DNA from: Bacteroides sp.
GTDB taxonomy: Bacteria; Bacteroidota; Bacteroidia; Bacteroidales; Bacteroidaceae
Reading direction: 5' to 3'
Length of the DNA stretch: 64,000 nt
Assembly (NCBI GenBank): GCA_022648295.1
Contig: JALCME010000009.1
Coordinates: 1 to 64,000, forward strand
Shown: positions 57,101 to 64,000 of the stretch, piece by piece
Numbering within the stretch: position 1 is the first letter of the stretch
Layout of the letters: the number at the start of each line of letters is the position of its first letter
The notes under the pieces: model-generated
Seen by the model: only the letters and a program-made list of their open reading frames with translations
Told to the model about the DNA's origin: nothing
Databases searched by the model: none
Program-made: the position numbers and the translations under genes

Positions 57101-57291
57101 AGACCATAAGAAAATGGAAAATGAGCCAAGCACGCATATACATAGCTGGTCAAAATCTATGCACCCTCACCAACTATTCCGGATATGATCCTGAGGTTTC
57201 TATTCGTAATAGCGCTTTGACTCCAGGACTTGATTATTCTTCTTATCCACGTGCATGGTCTATCGATTTTGGGTTCAATTTAGGTTTCTAA
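54106..57291 (+). CDS. SusC-like TonB-dependent outer-membrane transporter
   Basis: The 1061-residue transporter imports oligosaccharides across the outer membrane using TonB energy. It has a signal peptide (about 1-26), a carboxypeptidase-regulatory-like domain (about 29-115, with GTITDNQGPIIGAQVLV), and the SusC signature ELLDEVVVIGYQEVRKKDLT. The plug domain follows, with PLYIIDGFPVEDSS near 182 and SATSIYGARGANGVVIITTK near 222. The barrel then runs to a terminal aromatic, DFGFNLGF. No N-terminal STN domain is present, so it is unlikely to signal through an anti-sigma factor. It forms a pair with the SusD-like lipoprotein 25 bases downstream. Confidence 0.96.
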   Translation: MKQKLILFKVISTTLLTLLVTTVTMAQSVSVTGTITDNQGPIIGAQVLVGGTHNGCITDVNGKYKIANVPEGGTLIVSFIGYKTQKIAVKGRNIINITLKENSELLDEVVVIGYQEVRKKDLTGSVSKANMNDLLSAPVATFDQAMGGRIAGVNVSSNEGMPGSQMNITIRGNNSLTQDNSPLYIIDGFPVEDSSVGSSINPSDIESIDILKDASATSIYGARGANGVVIITTKKGSIGKPKIQYNGSFGLQNVTRTIPLMNAYEFVKLQAELYPTMMESSYFEEYEGKQWSLEDYRNISQYNWQNEIFRTAWQQNHNINLTGGSEGVRYNASLSYYNQDGVILNSNYNRMQGRLNTTIHKNKLNINMSINYSHSTQTGSSPSQNSYSGMNNLFYSVWGYRPVTQPNIPLSSLKDNATDADAGTNDYRFNPIMSLKEEYRKNFINYLAFNGYAEYEFIKGLKLKVSGGYTYDARRNESFNNSKTRYGSSTSTDKVNATVSNSERLTWLNENILTYQTNIQKKHFFNAMAGITLQNSDYKYYSFKTIQIPNESLGMAGMSAGVPSTTNSLISSWAMLSYLARLNYNYQSKYYLSATFRADGSSKFRDSNRFGYFPSASAAWNFTQEKFATSIKPILSNGKLRVSWGTTGNNRVGEYDTYALLKVLKAQEGDYVSLGSIPSGVYPFNNDLTNVGAVPYSLPNKDLKWETTEQWNIGVDLGFFNDRITTTIDWYNKITRDLLLDAALPASSGYLSAMKNIGKVRNRGLEITLNTTNIQTHKFTWTTNFNISFNRNKVLELSENQLSLLTNAAFDQNYNSMPNYIAKIGYPMGMMYGYIYEGTYKYADFDKSGSSYTLKQNIPHFTSESNTQPGYPKYKDLNGDGVIDSNDQTMIGNGMPKYTGGITNDFTYKNFDLSIFFQWSYGNDILNANRLMFESSNNKGRELNQYASYINRWTSENPESNIPVASNSASNKVFSSRIIEDGSYLRLKTVTLGYSLPKKTIRKWKMSQARIYIAGQNLCTLTNYSGYDPEVSIRNSALTPGLDYSSYPRAWSIDFGFNLGF

Positions 57292-57316
57292 TTACACAAT
57301 ATAAAAAAGAACTATC

Positions 57317-59029
57317 ATGAAAAAAATAAAAATAGCCCTCATTCTATGGGTAAGCATTGGAATCACCTCCTGCGACTTTTTAGATAAAGAACCAACTTAC
57401 CTAACTCCCGAAACATACTTCTCAAATGAATCGGAAGCTTCATCATTCCTTACCGGAACGTATGCTATCTTACAGCAATCAGCCTTCTATGGAGATAGTT
57501 GGCTCTATTTAGTGGGAGGTGATGATTTATCTCATTACGGTGGAGCTGGACGTGCACCAAAATCAGGTGGCTTAATCTGCAATAATGCCAACAGCGGTGA
57601 TCCATTAGTCGCACAACTTTGGTATGATCTTTATTCAGGTGTCAATCGCTCTAACACTTTTATAGAAAACGTAGACAAAACTCCCGAAATGAGTGACCAA
57701 CTAAAAGCACAATATAAAGCGGAAGCACGTTTTTTACGCGCCTACTATTATTTCACCCTTGTTTCGTGCTGGGGAGACGTTCCTTTTATAACATCTTCCA
57801 CTCAATCTGTCAGCGGCTTGAATACACCACGCACTGATAAACAAACTATATACAATTTTATTTGTACAGAAATGTCAGAAGCAGCAGCAGACCTGAAATC
57901 AGCAGCAGAACTAAACTTTTTACCCGGGCGTATTTCTAAATCCGCTGCATGGGGTATTCTAGCTAGAGTATATTTATTCAGAGCCGGCGAGTATGAAACA
58001 AACAATCGTGATGGGCAAGTGCCTGACGAAAGTAAAAGTAACGAGTATTTTAATTTAGCAGATCAATATGCTCAAAAAGTAATGGGAGAAGGACATGATT
58101 TAGTAGACAACTATTGGCAGATTTTCATCGACTTGGCCCAAGATCAGTATAATAGCACAGGCAAGAATGAAAGCATCTGGGAGATAGAATTCACTGGCAA
58201 CCGGACAAGTGATGTCCGTGCAGAAGGGCGTTTAGGCAATACAATAGGCTTGCAGGCTCCTGACTTATCAGGAACCTCACTTATCGGAAAAGCGAATCCT
58301 GGCTATAGCTATGGATTTATATATTGTACACCAAAGTTATATCATTTATATGAAGCCAATGGCGACACTAAACGCTGTGATTGGAATATTGCTCCTTTTA
58401 CTTATATACAAGACACACAAGGAGATAGACCTGTCATTGGACGTAACTTTGAATATGGGAAAAAGGGAACTCTTCAATACCCATGTTTTGAATATGGAAG
58501 CGGTGATAAAGAAAAGACAGAAGCGGAATCTTCAATAAACTATGCACGCCTCTGTGCTAAATACCGTCGTGAATATGAACCAGATGGAAAAGCTAGAAGT
58601 GATACGCGTCAAAATGTTCCGGCATTACGTTATGCCGATGTCTTATTAATGGTGGCTGAAGCTGAAAATGAAATAAATTCAGCTCCAACTCCTTTAGCAT
58701 ACGAATGCATCAATAGAGTAAGGACACGGGCTGGAATCGAGCCTCTTTCCAACTTAAGTAAAGAAGAATTCCGCCAAGCAGTAAGAGACGAACGTGCTAT
58801 GGAACTTTGCTTTGAATTTACTCGTCGTTTGGATCTTATCCGCTGGGGAGAATTTGTTCAAAAGATGAATGAACAGGCTTCCATTGCGCTCTCCGGTGAT
58901 GAATGGTCCTTAGGCCCTACTAATGTTTATACCTATTTTCAAGTTTCTTCTGCATACAACTATTTCCCCATCCCATCGAGTGAAATGGCTGTTAATAAAG
59001 CAATAACACAAAACAATCCAGGCTGGTAA
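57317..59029 (+). CDS. SusD/RagB-like surface glycan-binding lipoprotein
   Basis: The 570-residue lipoprotein has a type II signal peptide ending at Cys19 (GITSCDFLDKEP). It shows the SusD pattern: DFLDKEPTYLTPETYFSN, then helical TPR-like repeats with AEARFLRAYYYFTLVSCWGDVPF near 137-159. The C-terminal RYADVLLMVAEAENEI and NRVRTRAGIEPL are followed by DERAMELCFEFTRRLDLIRWG. It caps the SusC-like barrel at the cell surface and binds the glycan. The exact ligand cannot be read from sequence. Confidence 0.96.
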   Translation: MKKIKIALILWVSIGITSCDFLDKEPTYLTPETYFSNESEASSFLTGTYAILQQSAFYGDSWLYLVGGDDLSHYGGAGRAPKSGGLICNNANSGDPLVAQLWYDLYSGVNRSNTFIENVDKTPEMSDQLKAQYKAEARFLRAYYYFTLVSCWGDVPFITSSTQSVSGLNTPRTDKQTIYNFICTEMSEAAADLKSAAELNFLPGRISKSAAWGILARVYLFRAGEYETNNRDGQVPDESKSNEYFNLADQYAQKVMGEGHDLVDNYWQIFIDLAQDQYNSTGKNESIWEIEFTGNRTSDVRAEGRLGNTIGLQAPDLSGTSLIGKANPGYSYGFIYCTPKLYHLYEANGDTKRCDWNIAPFTYIQDTQGDRPVIGRNFEYGKKGTLQYPCFEYGSGDKEKTEAESSINYARLCAKYRREYEPDGKARSDTRQNVPALRYADVLLMVAEAENEINSAPTPLAYECINRVRTRAGIEPLSNLSKEEFRQAVRDERAMELCFEFTRRLDLIRWGEFVQKMNEQASIALSGDEWSLGPTNVYTYFQVSSAYNYFPIPSSEMAVNKAITQNNPGW

Positions 59030-59065
59030 CAAGCTTAATAAATAAATCGCTTAAAAGATAATAAT

Positions 59066-60100
59066 ATGAGAGAATATAAACTTATAATCCTATGTGTTGC
59101 CGGAATAATGTTTAGTTCATGCGAAAACGAACTAACAAAAGACGCTACGCTCAATGTAAATGTAATGCCAAGCACTTCTGTGACCTCAAATGGTGATACA
59201 ATTACTGTAAAGAAAGGAGTTCCGGTAGAATTTCAGCTCAATGGAGATCCTGATTTTATCACTTTTTTCAGTGGAGAACCAGGGATTCAATATGAACATA
59301 AAGACAGAACAACTGTCGATGAACAGGATATAGAAGAATCCCAAGTCAGTTTTTCTATATGGAACCAATATGGAGTAACCGGTCCAGACCTTTTGAGAGT
59401 TTATATATCCGATCACTTTGATGGACTGAATAAAAATAACTTTGAACAAGATTCCATTTTAGCGGAAAGCCACGACTGGTCTAACCTCATAGAACCGGAT
59501 AAACTCCCACAAACCATTTTAGGAAATAGTTCCAAAGCCAAACATTATGAAATAGACTTAAAGCCTTATTTGGGAAAAAGGATCGCTATCGCCATCCGCT
59601 ATCATGGAGTCTCAAATACTGCAACTCAAACAAAAGTATACTTTGAAAGCGCCAAAATCACTAATAAAATGAAAAATGGGCAAGAAACGAACCTCTATCC
59701 CTCCTCATGGGGACTGACAGCTTTGAATATGAATTATAAAGCATATCCTCAGAGCAACGCTGATTTAAAAAATAATCCAGCGTATGGAACGGTAAAAAAT
59801 AATACTGAGGGATACTGGAATTTAGTAAATGCCGGACAAGGAAGCTTTTTTATCCATAGTACAGGAGCAGGAAGTACTAAACCTGTACAATATAGCTGGC
59901 TAATATCCGACTTAATCGTTGTAAACTCCTGTAGCCCTGATACAGGGATTGGAATCAAAAACATGACTGACAGATTGCCTACTTATACTTACCAATATAA
60001 TACCACTGGTATATACAAAGCAACATTTGTAGGAACAAATGTCAATTACAAACATGAATCAACTGTCATAAGCCAACTAATAATTCAAGTGACAAATTAA
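59066..60100 (+). CDS. DUF5017 lipoprotein, candidate surface glycan-binding protein
   Basis: The 344-residue lipoprotein has a signal peptide ending at Cys19 (FSSCENELT). An Ig-like N-terminal part (about 30-110, with VPVEFQLNGDPDFITFFSGE) precedes a beta-sandwich region with GKRIAIAIRYHG near 172-183 and a WGLTALNMNYKAY stretch. I recognise the pattern as DUF5017. Its position directly after SusD is where surface glycan-binding proteins are usually encoded, so binding of the same polysaccharide is likely. It lies 36 bases after the SusD gene and before a strong terminator. No catalytic residues are apparent. Confidence 0.78.
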   Translation: MREYKLIILCVAGIMFSSCENELTKDATLNVNVMPSTSVTSNGDTITVKKGVPVEFQLNGDPDFITFFSGEPGIQYEHKDRTTVDEQDIEESQVSFSIWNQYGVTGPDLLRVYISDHFDGLNKNNFEQDSILAESHDWSNLIEPDKLPQTILGNSSKAKHYEIDLKPYLGKRIAIAIRYHGVSNTATQTKVYFESAKITNKMKNGQETNLYPSSWGLTALNMNYKAYPQSNADLKNNPAYGTVKNNTEGYWNLVNAGQGSFFIHSTGAGSTKPVQYSWLISDLIVVNSCSPDTGIGIKNMTDRLPTYTYQYNTTGIYKATFVGTNVNYKHESTVISQLIIQVTN

Positions 60101-60134
60101 TATACAGTAAAAAACAATTAACTTAACACGTATC

Positions 60135-60180
60135 AATTAGGAGAGAATCAAAAGAGTAGTTCTCTCCTAATTTTGTTTTC
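60135..60180 (+). terminator. rho-independent terminator of the susCD operon
   Basis: A 13-base perfect inverted repeat (AATTAGGAGAGAA and its complement at 60160-60172), with a 12-base loop and a following T-rich run, lies 35 bases after the DUF5017 stop. On the minus strand it could also stop the convergent lyase transcript. Confidence 0.8.
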
Positions 60181-60279
60181 TATTATTCTCTTATGATTTC
60201 TGCATTTAAAAGAAATAGTATAAAATGCAACGCCACTAAAAGAGATTAAGATTGTACCATAAAGAATCTAATTCAACAT

Positions 60280-62745
60280 CTAATGCATTGAAATACGAAT
60301 TACAGAAGATTTTCCACCTTGGTCACCTTGAAATAGAGGGATCGCTATTTCTCTCCCATTATAAACAAGAGTAATTTCTTTCAAAGCTTTATTCATACAT
60401 GCATCCGTGACTGAAATCAAGTAGTCTCTTTTTTCCTTTTTTATCAATACTGCACAAGGAGATGAAACGGATAAGGAAACATTATTATGACTTAAACCTT
60501 TATTTCCCGGATAAAAAACAGCCTCTAGCAATTTCTTATCTTTAGAGCATACTGCCTGTACCAACGTATCATTACGCAAAACATTAAAGGGCAGGTCATC
60601 TTTCGGTAGTTTCATCCCCGTATATACTACATAGCCATAAGTTTCGTTCACGGGGGTCTGACCATGATCTGCCCATATCCGCAAAATATTTACCTGTTTC
60701 GGTAGGTCATTCCTTTTTCTATTAACACTATTCATTTTCCCCCAGTCCGTTCGACAAGTTTCACAAGCAACAAAGGCTTTATCTGTAAATTCCGGAAGTA
60801 TCCGATAGGCAAATTTTCCTTTCTGCACCACCCATGATTCCATGCCCGAAAGAGAATGTACACCATTGTTCAGAGAGACTTCTTTTCCGCCACTAACGAG
60901 GCAAACATCAGCTGTCCAAGCTGTTTGATCCAGAGTCGTTTGAAGACGACCTTCAATCTCCGGCTTTAGATTAGTGATCCCTGCCCCCAAAGCTACAAAG
61001 TAATCTCCCAAAATAAAATACGATTTATAAGCCTTAAAACCATAAAGCATTGCATTCTTGCCTATCCCATCACCCTTATCATTTACATTTTCTTTTTCCG
61101 CAGCATTCATCTTTTCAAAAATATATCCACCCACGCCATTCGTCTCCCCATCAGTAGCTCCTGCAGCATAATTATATTCACTGCAATATCCACGCCAATT
61201 AGTAACTGGAACCAGCCGGTTCATTCCTTCACGGGCTGTCACTCCGGGGGATGCTGTTACATCCCATCCACCCATTATTTGAGAATACTCATTCCCATCA
61301 CATTGGAACAGGGTCATCCCATCAGTCGGATAAAAATTATATTCATCAGCCATTCCCACAGCACTTTCCAAGCCATCACACCGCACAGAAGACATATTTA
61401 CAATAATATGACAATCAACATCTTTCTTTATTAAATCATCATTATTAAAGAACCAGCGTATTCCATGGTACTTACCATCACCATAAGGCAACATATCAAT
61501 ACGATTTTCAGCTACCTCCTTTTGTAAAAGAAGCAATTCCTTTTGTTCAGCCGGAGTAAATGATCCCATCCAATCCAATATCAAAGTATGAAGCATTTTT
61601 GCATATGGTATAGGCTTTTCTTCGGAATTATAAACATATGAATCACGATCAAGGCAAGGTAACCGATAGCCTTTATAATAATACCAACTGCTCCCCCTTA
61701 AATAGTTTAAAAGAGACTTTGCGTTATCCTGATTAAGACGCTTAGCCCAAGGCGTATCTTTCAATAATGTCAAGATATTCAAAGCATTAGAAACTCCATC
61801 AATAGGATAGCCCCAAACAAGGCATTGCTTTCCATGCCCCCATCCCGCACCATCTGCAGTAAATCCCTCAGTCCAGAAAGCTTGGTCATAAGTATTTTGT
61901 GACGTTTCACTAATCGCTTTTTGACATATATCTGATAGCAAATCAATCATAGGTACCGAACGATACATAGCCGCGACCGGTAGCAAAGAACGATAAGCTA
62001 ATGCATTACCCCCAACCCACCATACATGTTTACGGAAGTGACTCAAAGAAACAACATCTCCATCTGTCTTATCATGACGCAAAGGTTGCGTCCAAGCTTG
62101 TAGTCCAACAACCTTCAGCATATCACAGGCCGATTCTGTCAATTTGGATGTTTCATTCTTTTCTGCTCTATTCATCTCATCTAAAAAACAAAAATAGATA
62201 TTAACGGCAGCAGTGGGTATAGCAAAACATGAGGCATGAAAGCGTGGTCCATCATTGGGTCGTCCTATTTCTATATTGCCATAGTGCACAATCGCTTTCC
62301 AAAGCTTGTCCGGTAGCTTTCCTCCTAATGTTTTCCCTATACGATAACTATCTGCAATTTTCCAGATTCTATTAAAAGCCTCAGTTAAAAACAGACCTAT
62401 AGCCTGCTGTGGTTTGGAATAAGGTTTTTCAAAGCTATTGCTACTCCTAAAAGCATCTTCTTGTAGCTTTAAGTCCGAAAAGACTCCATCTGAATTTAAC
62501 AAATTTGTACATTCCTCTACTGTTAGACTCGAAATTAAAGAGAAATAACGATATGGAGACTGATAAAAGCCTTTCCTAAGCTTTTCAATTGCTTTTCCCT
62601 TTTCAGAATCTCCTACTTTTTGACCCTCTGGATAATAACGATGGTAATTATCAAAAGCGTATTGCCGCTCAACTTCCTGTGCCAACAACAGAGTGTTCGC
62701 ACACATACTTACAATAAATAATAATATTTTTCTTTTCATTGTCAC
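60280..62745 (-). CDS. polysaccharide lyase family 8-type lyase
   Basis: The 821-residue secreted enzyme has a signal peptide (about 1-22), an alpha/alpha-toroid domain (about 40-400) and a beta super-sandwich domain (about 430-815). In the toroid, GWGHGKQCLVWGY places His304 and Tyr313 nine residues apart, and Arg366 in LDRDS is 53 further on. This is nearly the spacing recalled for chondroitinase AC (His225, Tyr234, Arg288). A VWWVGGNALAY segment near 241-251 may hold the Asn. NGVGGYIF and YFVALGAGI match sandwich-domain blocks. PL8 enzymes beta-eliminate uronate-containing glycans such as chondroitin, hyaluronan or xanthan; the substrate here is unknown. It is convergent with the susCD operon. 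Confidence 0.85.
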   Translation of the reverse strand: MTMKRKILLFIVSMCANTLLLAQEVERQYAFDNYHRYYPEGQKVGDSEKGKAIEKLRKGFYQSPYRYFSLISSLTVEECTNLLNSDGVFSDLKLQEDAFRSSNSFEKPYSKPQQAIGLFLTEAFNRIWKIADSYRIGKTLGGKLPDKLWKAIVHYGNIEIGRPNDGPRFHASCFAIPTAAVNIYFCFLDEMNRAEKNETSKLTESACDMLKVVGLQAWTQPLRHDKTDGDVVSLSHFRKHVWWVGGNALAYRSLLPVAAMYRSVPMIDLLSDICQKAISETSQNTYDQAFWTEGFTADGAGWGHGKQCLVWGYPIDGVSNALNILTLLKDTPWAKRLNQDNAKSLLNYLRGSSWYYYKGYRLPCLDRDSYVYNSEEKPIPYAKMLHTLILDWMGSFTPAEQKELLLLQKEVAENRIDMLPYGDGKYHGIRWFFNNDDLIKKDVDCHIIVNMSSVRCDGLESAVGMADEYNFYPTDGMTLFQCDGNEYSQIMGGWDVTASPGVTAREGMNRLVPVTNWRGYCSEYNYAAGATDGETNGVGGYIFEKMNAAEKENVNDKGDGIGKNAMLYGFKAYKSYFILGDYFVALGAGITNLKPEIEGRLQTTLDQTAWTADVCLVSGGKEVSLNNGVHSLSGMESWVVQKGKFAYRILPEFTDKAFVACETCRTDWGKMNSVNRKRNDLPKQVNILRIWADHGQTPVNETYGYVVYTGMKLPKDDLPFNVLRNDTLVQAVCSKDKKLLEAVFYPGNKGLSHNNVSLSVSSPCAVLIKKEKRDYLISVTDACMNKALKEITLVYNGREIAIPLFQGDQGGKSSVIRISMH

Positions 62746-62771
62746 TTATTAGATTATAAAACTAATTATAA

Positions 62772-62779
62772 CAAAGATA
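62772..62779 (-). promoter_or_regulatory. -7 box for the PL8-type lyase gene (TATCTTTG)
   Basis: This is an exact TAnnTTTG match on the minus strand, 26 bases before the ATG at 62745. Confidence 0.55.
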
Positions 62780-62903
62780 AAAGGAAAGGAAATATAAAAA
62801 GTTCAAAATTGTACAATAATGACGTAACAATCATACAAAGCGGAAATAGATCATTACACCTCAAAATAAAATTTCTTATTTTCGCTCTATAAAAAAGCAA
62901 TAT

Positions 62904-64000
62904 ATGAAAAAAAGCATTGTCATTGCACTATTAGCGCTACTATCCTATAACACAACAAACGCCCAAAAACTTAATTTAGTTGAGCTGAAGCAGAAGTCGC
63001 AAAATCCCATATTCCACCACTTAGATAAAGCAATCCCCACTCCGGCATTCGAATTGCAAGGCTATTGGGTATGGGGAAGTTCTGTAATAAAAGGAAAAGA
63101 TGGTAAATATCACATGTACGTATCCCGCTTTCCCAAATCACTTCCATTCCATCCTGGTTGGATGGTGGCATCCGAAATAGTGCATGCTGTATCAGAAGCA
63201 CCTCAAGGCCCGTACAAATTCAGTGATGTGGCCTTATCCGCCCGGGGAGCACAGTTTTGGGACGGTCGATCTACACACAATCCACGTATCACAAAATACC
63301 ACAACAAGTACTATTTGTTTTACATGGGCTCTACCCATCCTTTTGTTGACCCAACCTACAAACAGCTTACACTTGATAGTCCATGGTGCATCGTCGCACG
63401 ATCAAATAAACGCATTGGAGTGGCTATTGCAGACTCACCCTATGGACCATGGAAACGTTTTAATGAACCTATCATCGAAACAGAACCCAACACCTTCTTC
63501 AGCTTTTTAACTTCCAATCCATCTCCCATCATACAAAATGACGGTTCGGTAGTGATGATTTTTAAAGGACGGCAATACCTGAACAATAGTACTTATTCCG
63601 ATATGGCTCTGGGAATTGCCTATGCACCATCTGCTACAGGACCTTATAAAGTTTTAAATCATGAGCAACCTATATTTCAGGTAAATGGACAAGGTGAAGC
63701 AGAAGACCCTTTCCTATGGAAAGATAGAAAAGGATATCACGTAATTTTTAAGGATCATGTAGGGAAATATACCGGAGAAAAAGGAGGTGGAGTCATGGCT
63801 CATTCTAAAGATGGCATACATTGGACGCTTGACAAAGATCCCAAAGCATATTCAAAGACAATAGAATGGAATAATGGGATAATCAAAACACAAGGCCAGC
63901 TTGAGCGTCCATTCATTCTATTTGAACATGGAAAGCCAGCCTATATATTTTTTGCAACAATGGATGGACCAGGAGGATTTGAGAATGCTACACGCTCTTG
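62904..64000 (+). CDS. secreted beta-propeller glycosidase-like protein (cut by window end)
   Basis: An ATG at 62904 opens a frame that stays open for 365 codons to the window end. A signal peptide (MKKSIVIALLALLSYNTTNAQ) is followed by repeats typical of five-bladed propeller glycosidases of the GH43/GH32 kind: YWVWGSSVIKGKDGKYHMYV, HNPRITKYHNKYYLFYMGS, NPSPIIQNDGSVVMIFKG, and AEDPFLWKDRKGYHVIFKD. The repeated D-G-K-Y-H-M-Y style and E-D-P-F-L-W are the blade strands that carry catalytic carboxylates in these families. I cannot assign a specific GH number. It is divergent from the PL8-type gene and probably acts on its products. A one-mismatch promoter box (TATTTTCG) lies 20 bases upstream. 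Confidence 0.8.
   Translation, partial: MKKSIVIALLALLSYNTTNAQKLNLVELKQKSQNPIFHHLDKAIPTPAFELQGYWVWGSSVIKGKDGKYHMYVSRFPKSLPFHPGWMVASEIVHAVSEAPQGPYKFSDVALSARGAQFWDGRSTHNPRITKYHNKYYLFYMGSTHPFVDPTYKQLTLDSPWCIVARSNKRIGVAIADSPYGPWKRFNEPIIETEPNTFFSFLTSNPSPIIQNDGSVVMIFKGRQYLNNSTYSDMALGIAYAPSATGPYKVLNHEQPIFQVNGQGEAEDPFLWKDRKGYHVIFKDHVGKYTGEKGGGVMAHSKDGIHWTLDKDPKAYSKTIEWNNGIIKTQGQLERPFILFEHGKPAYIFFATMDGPGGFENATRS

Overview
The window is about 64 kb of low-GC DNA from a Bacteroidota chromosome, most likely a Bacteroides species. The evidence is a SusC/SusD pair, a hybrid two-component system with an AraC output domain, a GH3-like protein, DUF4254 and DUF5017 proteins, and many copies of the Bacteroidota -7 promoter box TAnnTTTG with no consistent Shine-Dalgarno sequences. 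Species assignment is not possible by eye.

Layout. 1-111 is the 3' end of an ISL3-like transposase. 0.4-10.7 kb is housekeeping: pckA, upp, a Ca2+/Na+ exchanger with a membrane-anchored AraC regulator, a GNAT-like protein, and the chain parE-coaD-S41 protease. 10.8-16.9 kb holds a secreted CBM9-like protein coupled to a NahK-like sugar kinase, divergent from an HTCS regulator. 17.0-20.0 kb holds a CDF transporter, an SDR resembling sphingolipid reductases, and a PAP2/AUR1-like membrane enzyme.

20-37.8 kb is a surface-glycan (LPS or capsule type) region bracketed in part by two closely related MsbA-type ABC exporters. On the plus strand are DUF4254, GT9, GT32-like, GT10 and a lipopolysaccharide-kinase-like gene. 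On the minus strand are a three-gene PLP enzyme / cytidylyltransferase / CDP-alcohol phosphotransferase module, a GT11, a decayed GT23-like pseudogene, three GT2, one GT4 and a second CDP-glycerol-phosphotransferase-like gene. The candidate fucosyltransferases (GT10, GT11, pseudo-GT23) suggest a fucosylated surface glycan. The three-gene module suggests a phospho-amino-alcohol decoration.

38-46.6 kb is again housekeeping: pdxB, purN, acpP-fabF-rnc, pfkA, a GH3-like gene and cysS, with a 98-bp palindromic element between pdxB and purN. 46.7-53.8 kb is one minus-strand menaquinone operon, read menF-menD-menB-menC-menE. It is led by a HAD phosphatase fused to a hotdog thioesterase that could supply the DHNA-CoA hydrolase step; menA and menH are not here. 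54-64 kb is a polysaccharide utilisation locus: SusC, SusD, a DUF5017 lipoprotein, a convergent PL8-type lyase, and a divergent beta-propeller glycosidase-like gene cut by the window end. Its substrate is not decided by the sequence, although the PL8 lyase points to an acidic glycan.

The most interesting candidates are the PLP/cytidylyltransferase/phosphotransferase module, the SDR-PAP2 lipid pair, the HAD-hotdog fusion in the men operon, the GT23-like pseudogene, and the PL8/DUF5017 locus. No CRISPR array, rRNA or tRNA gene was seen.
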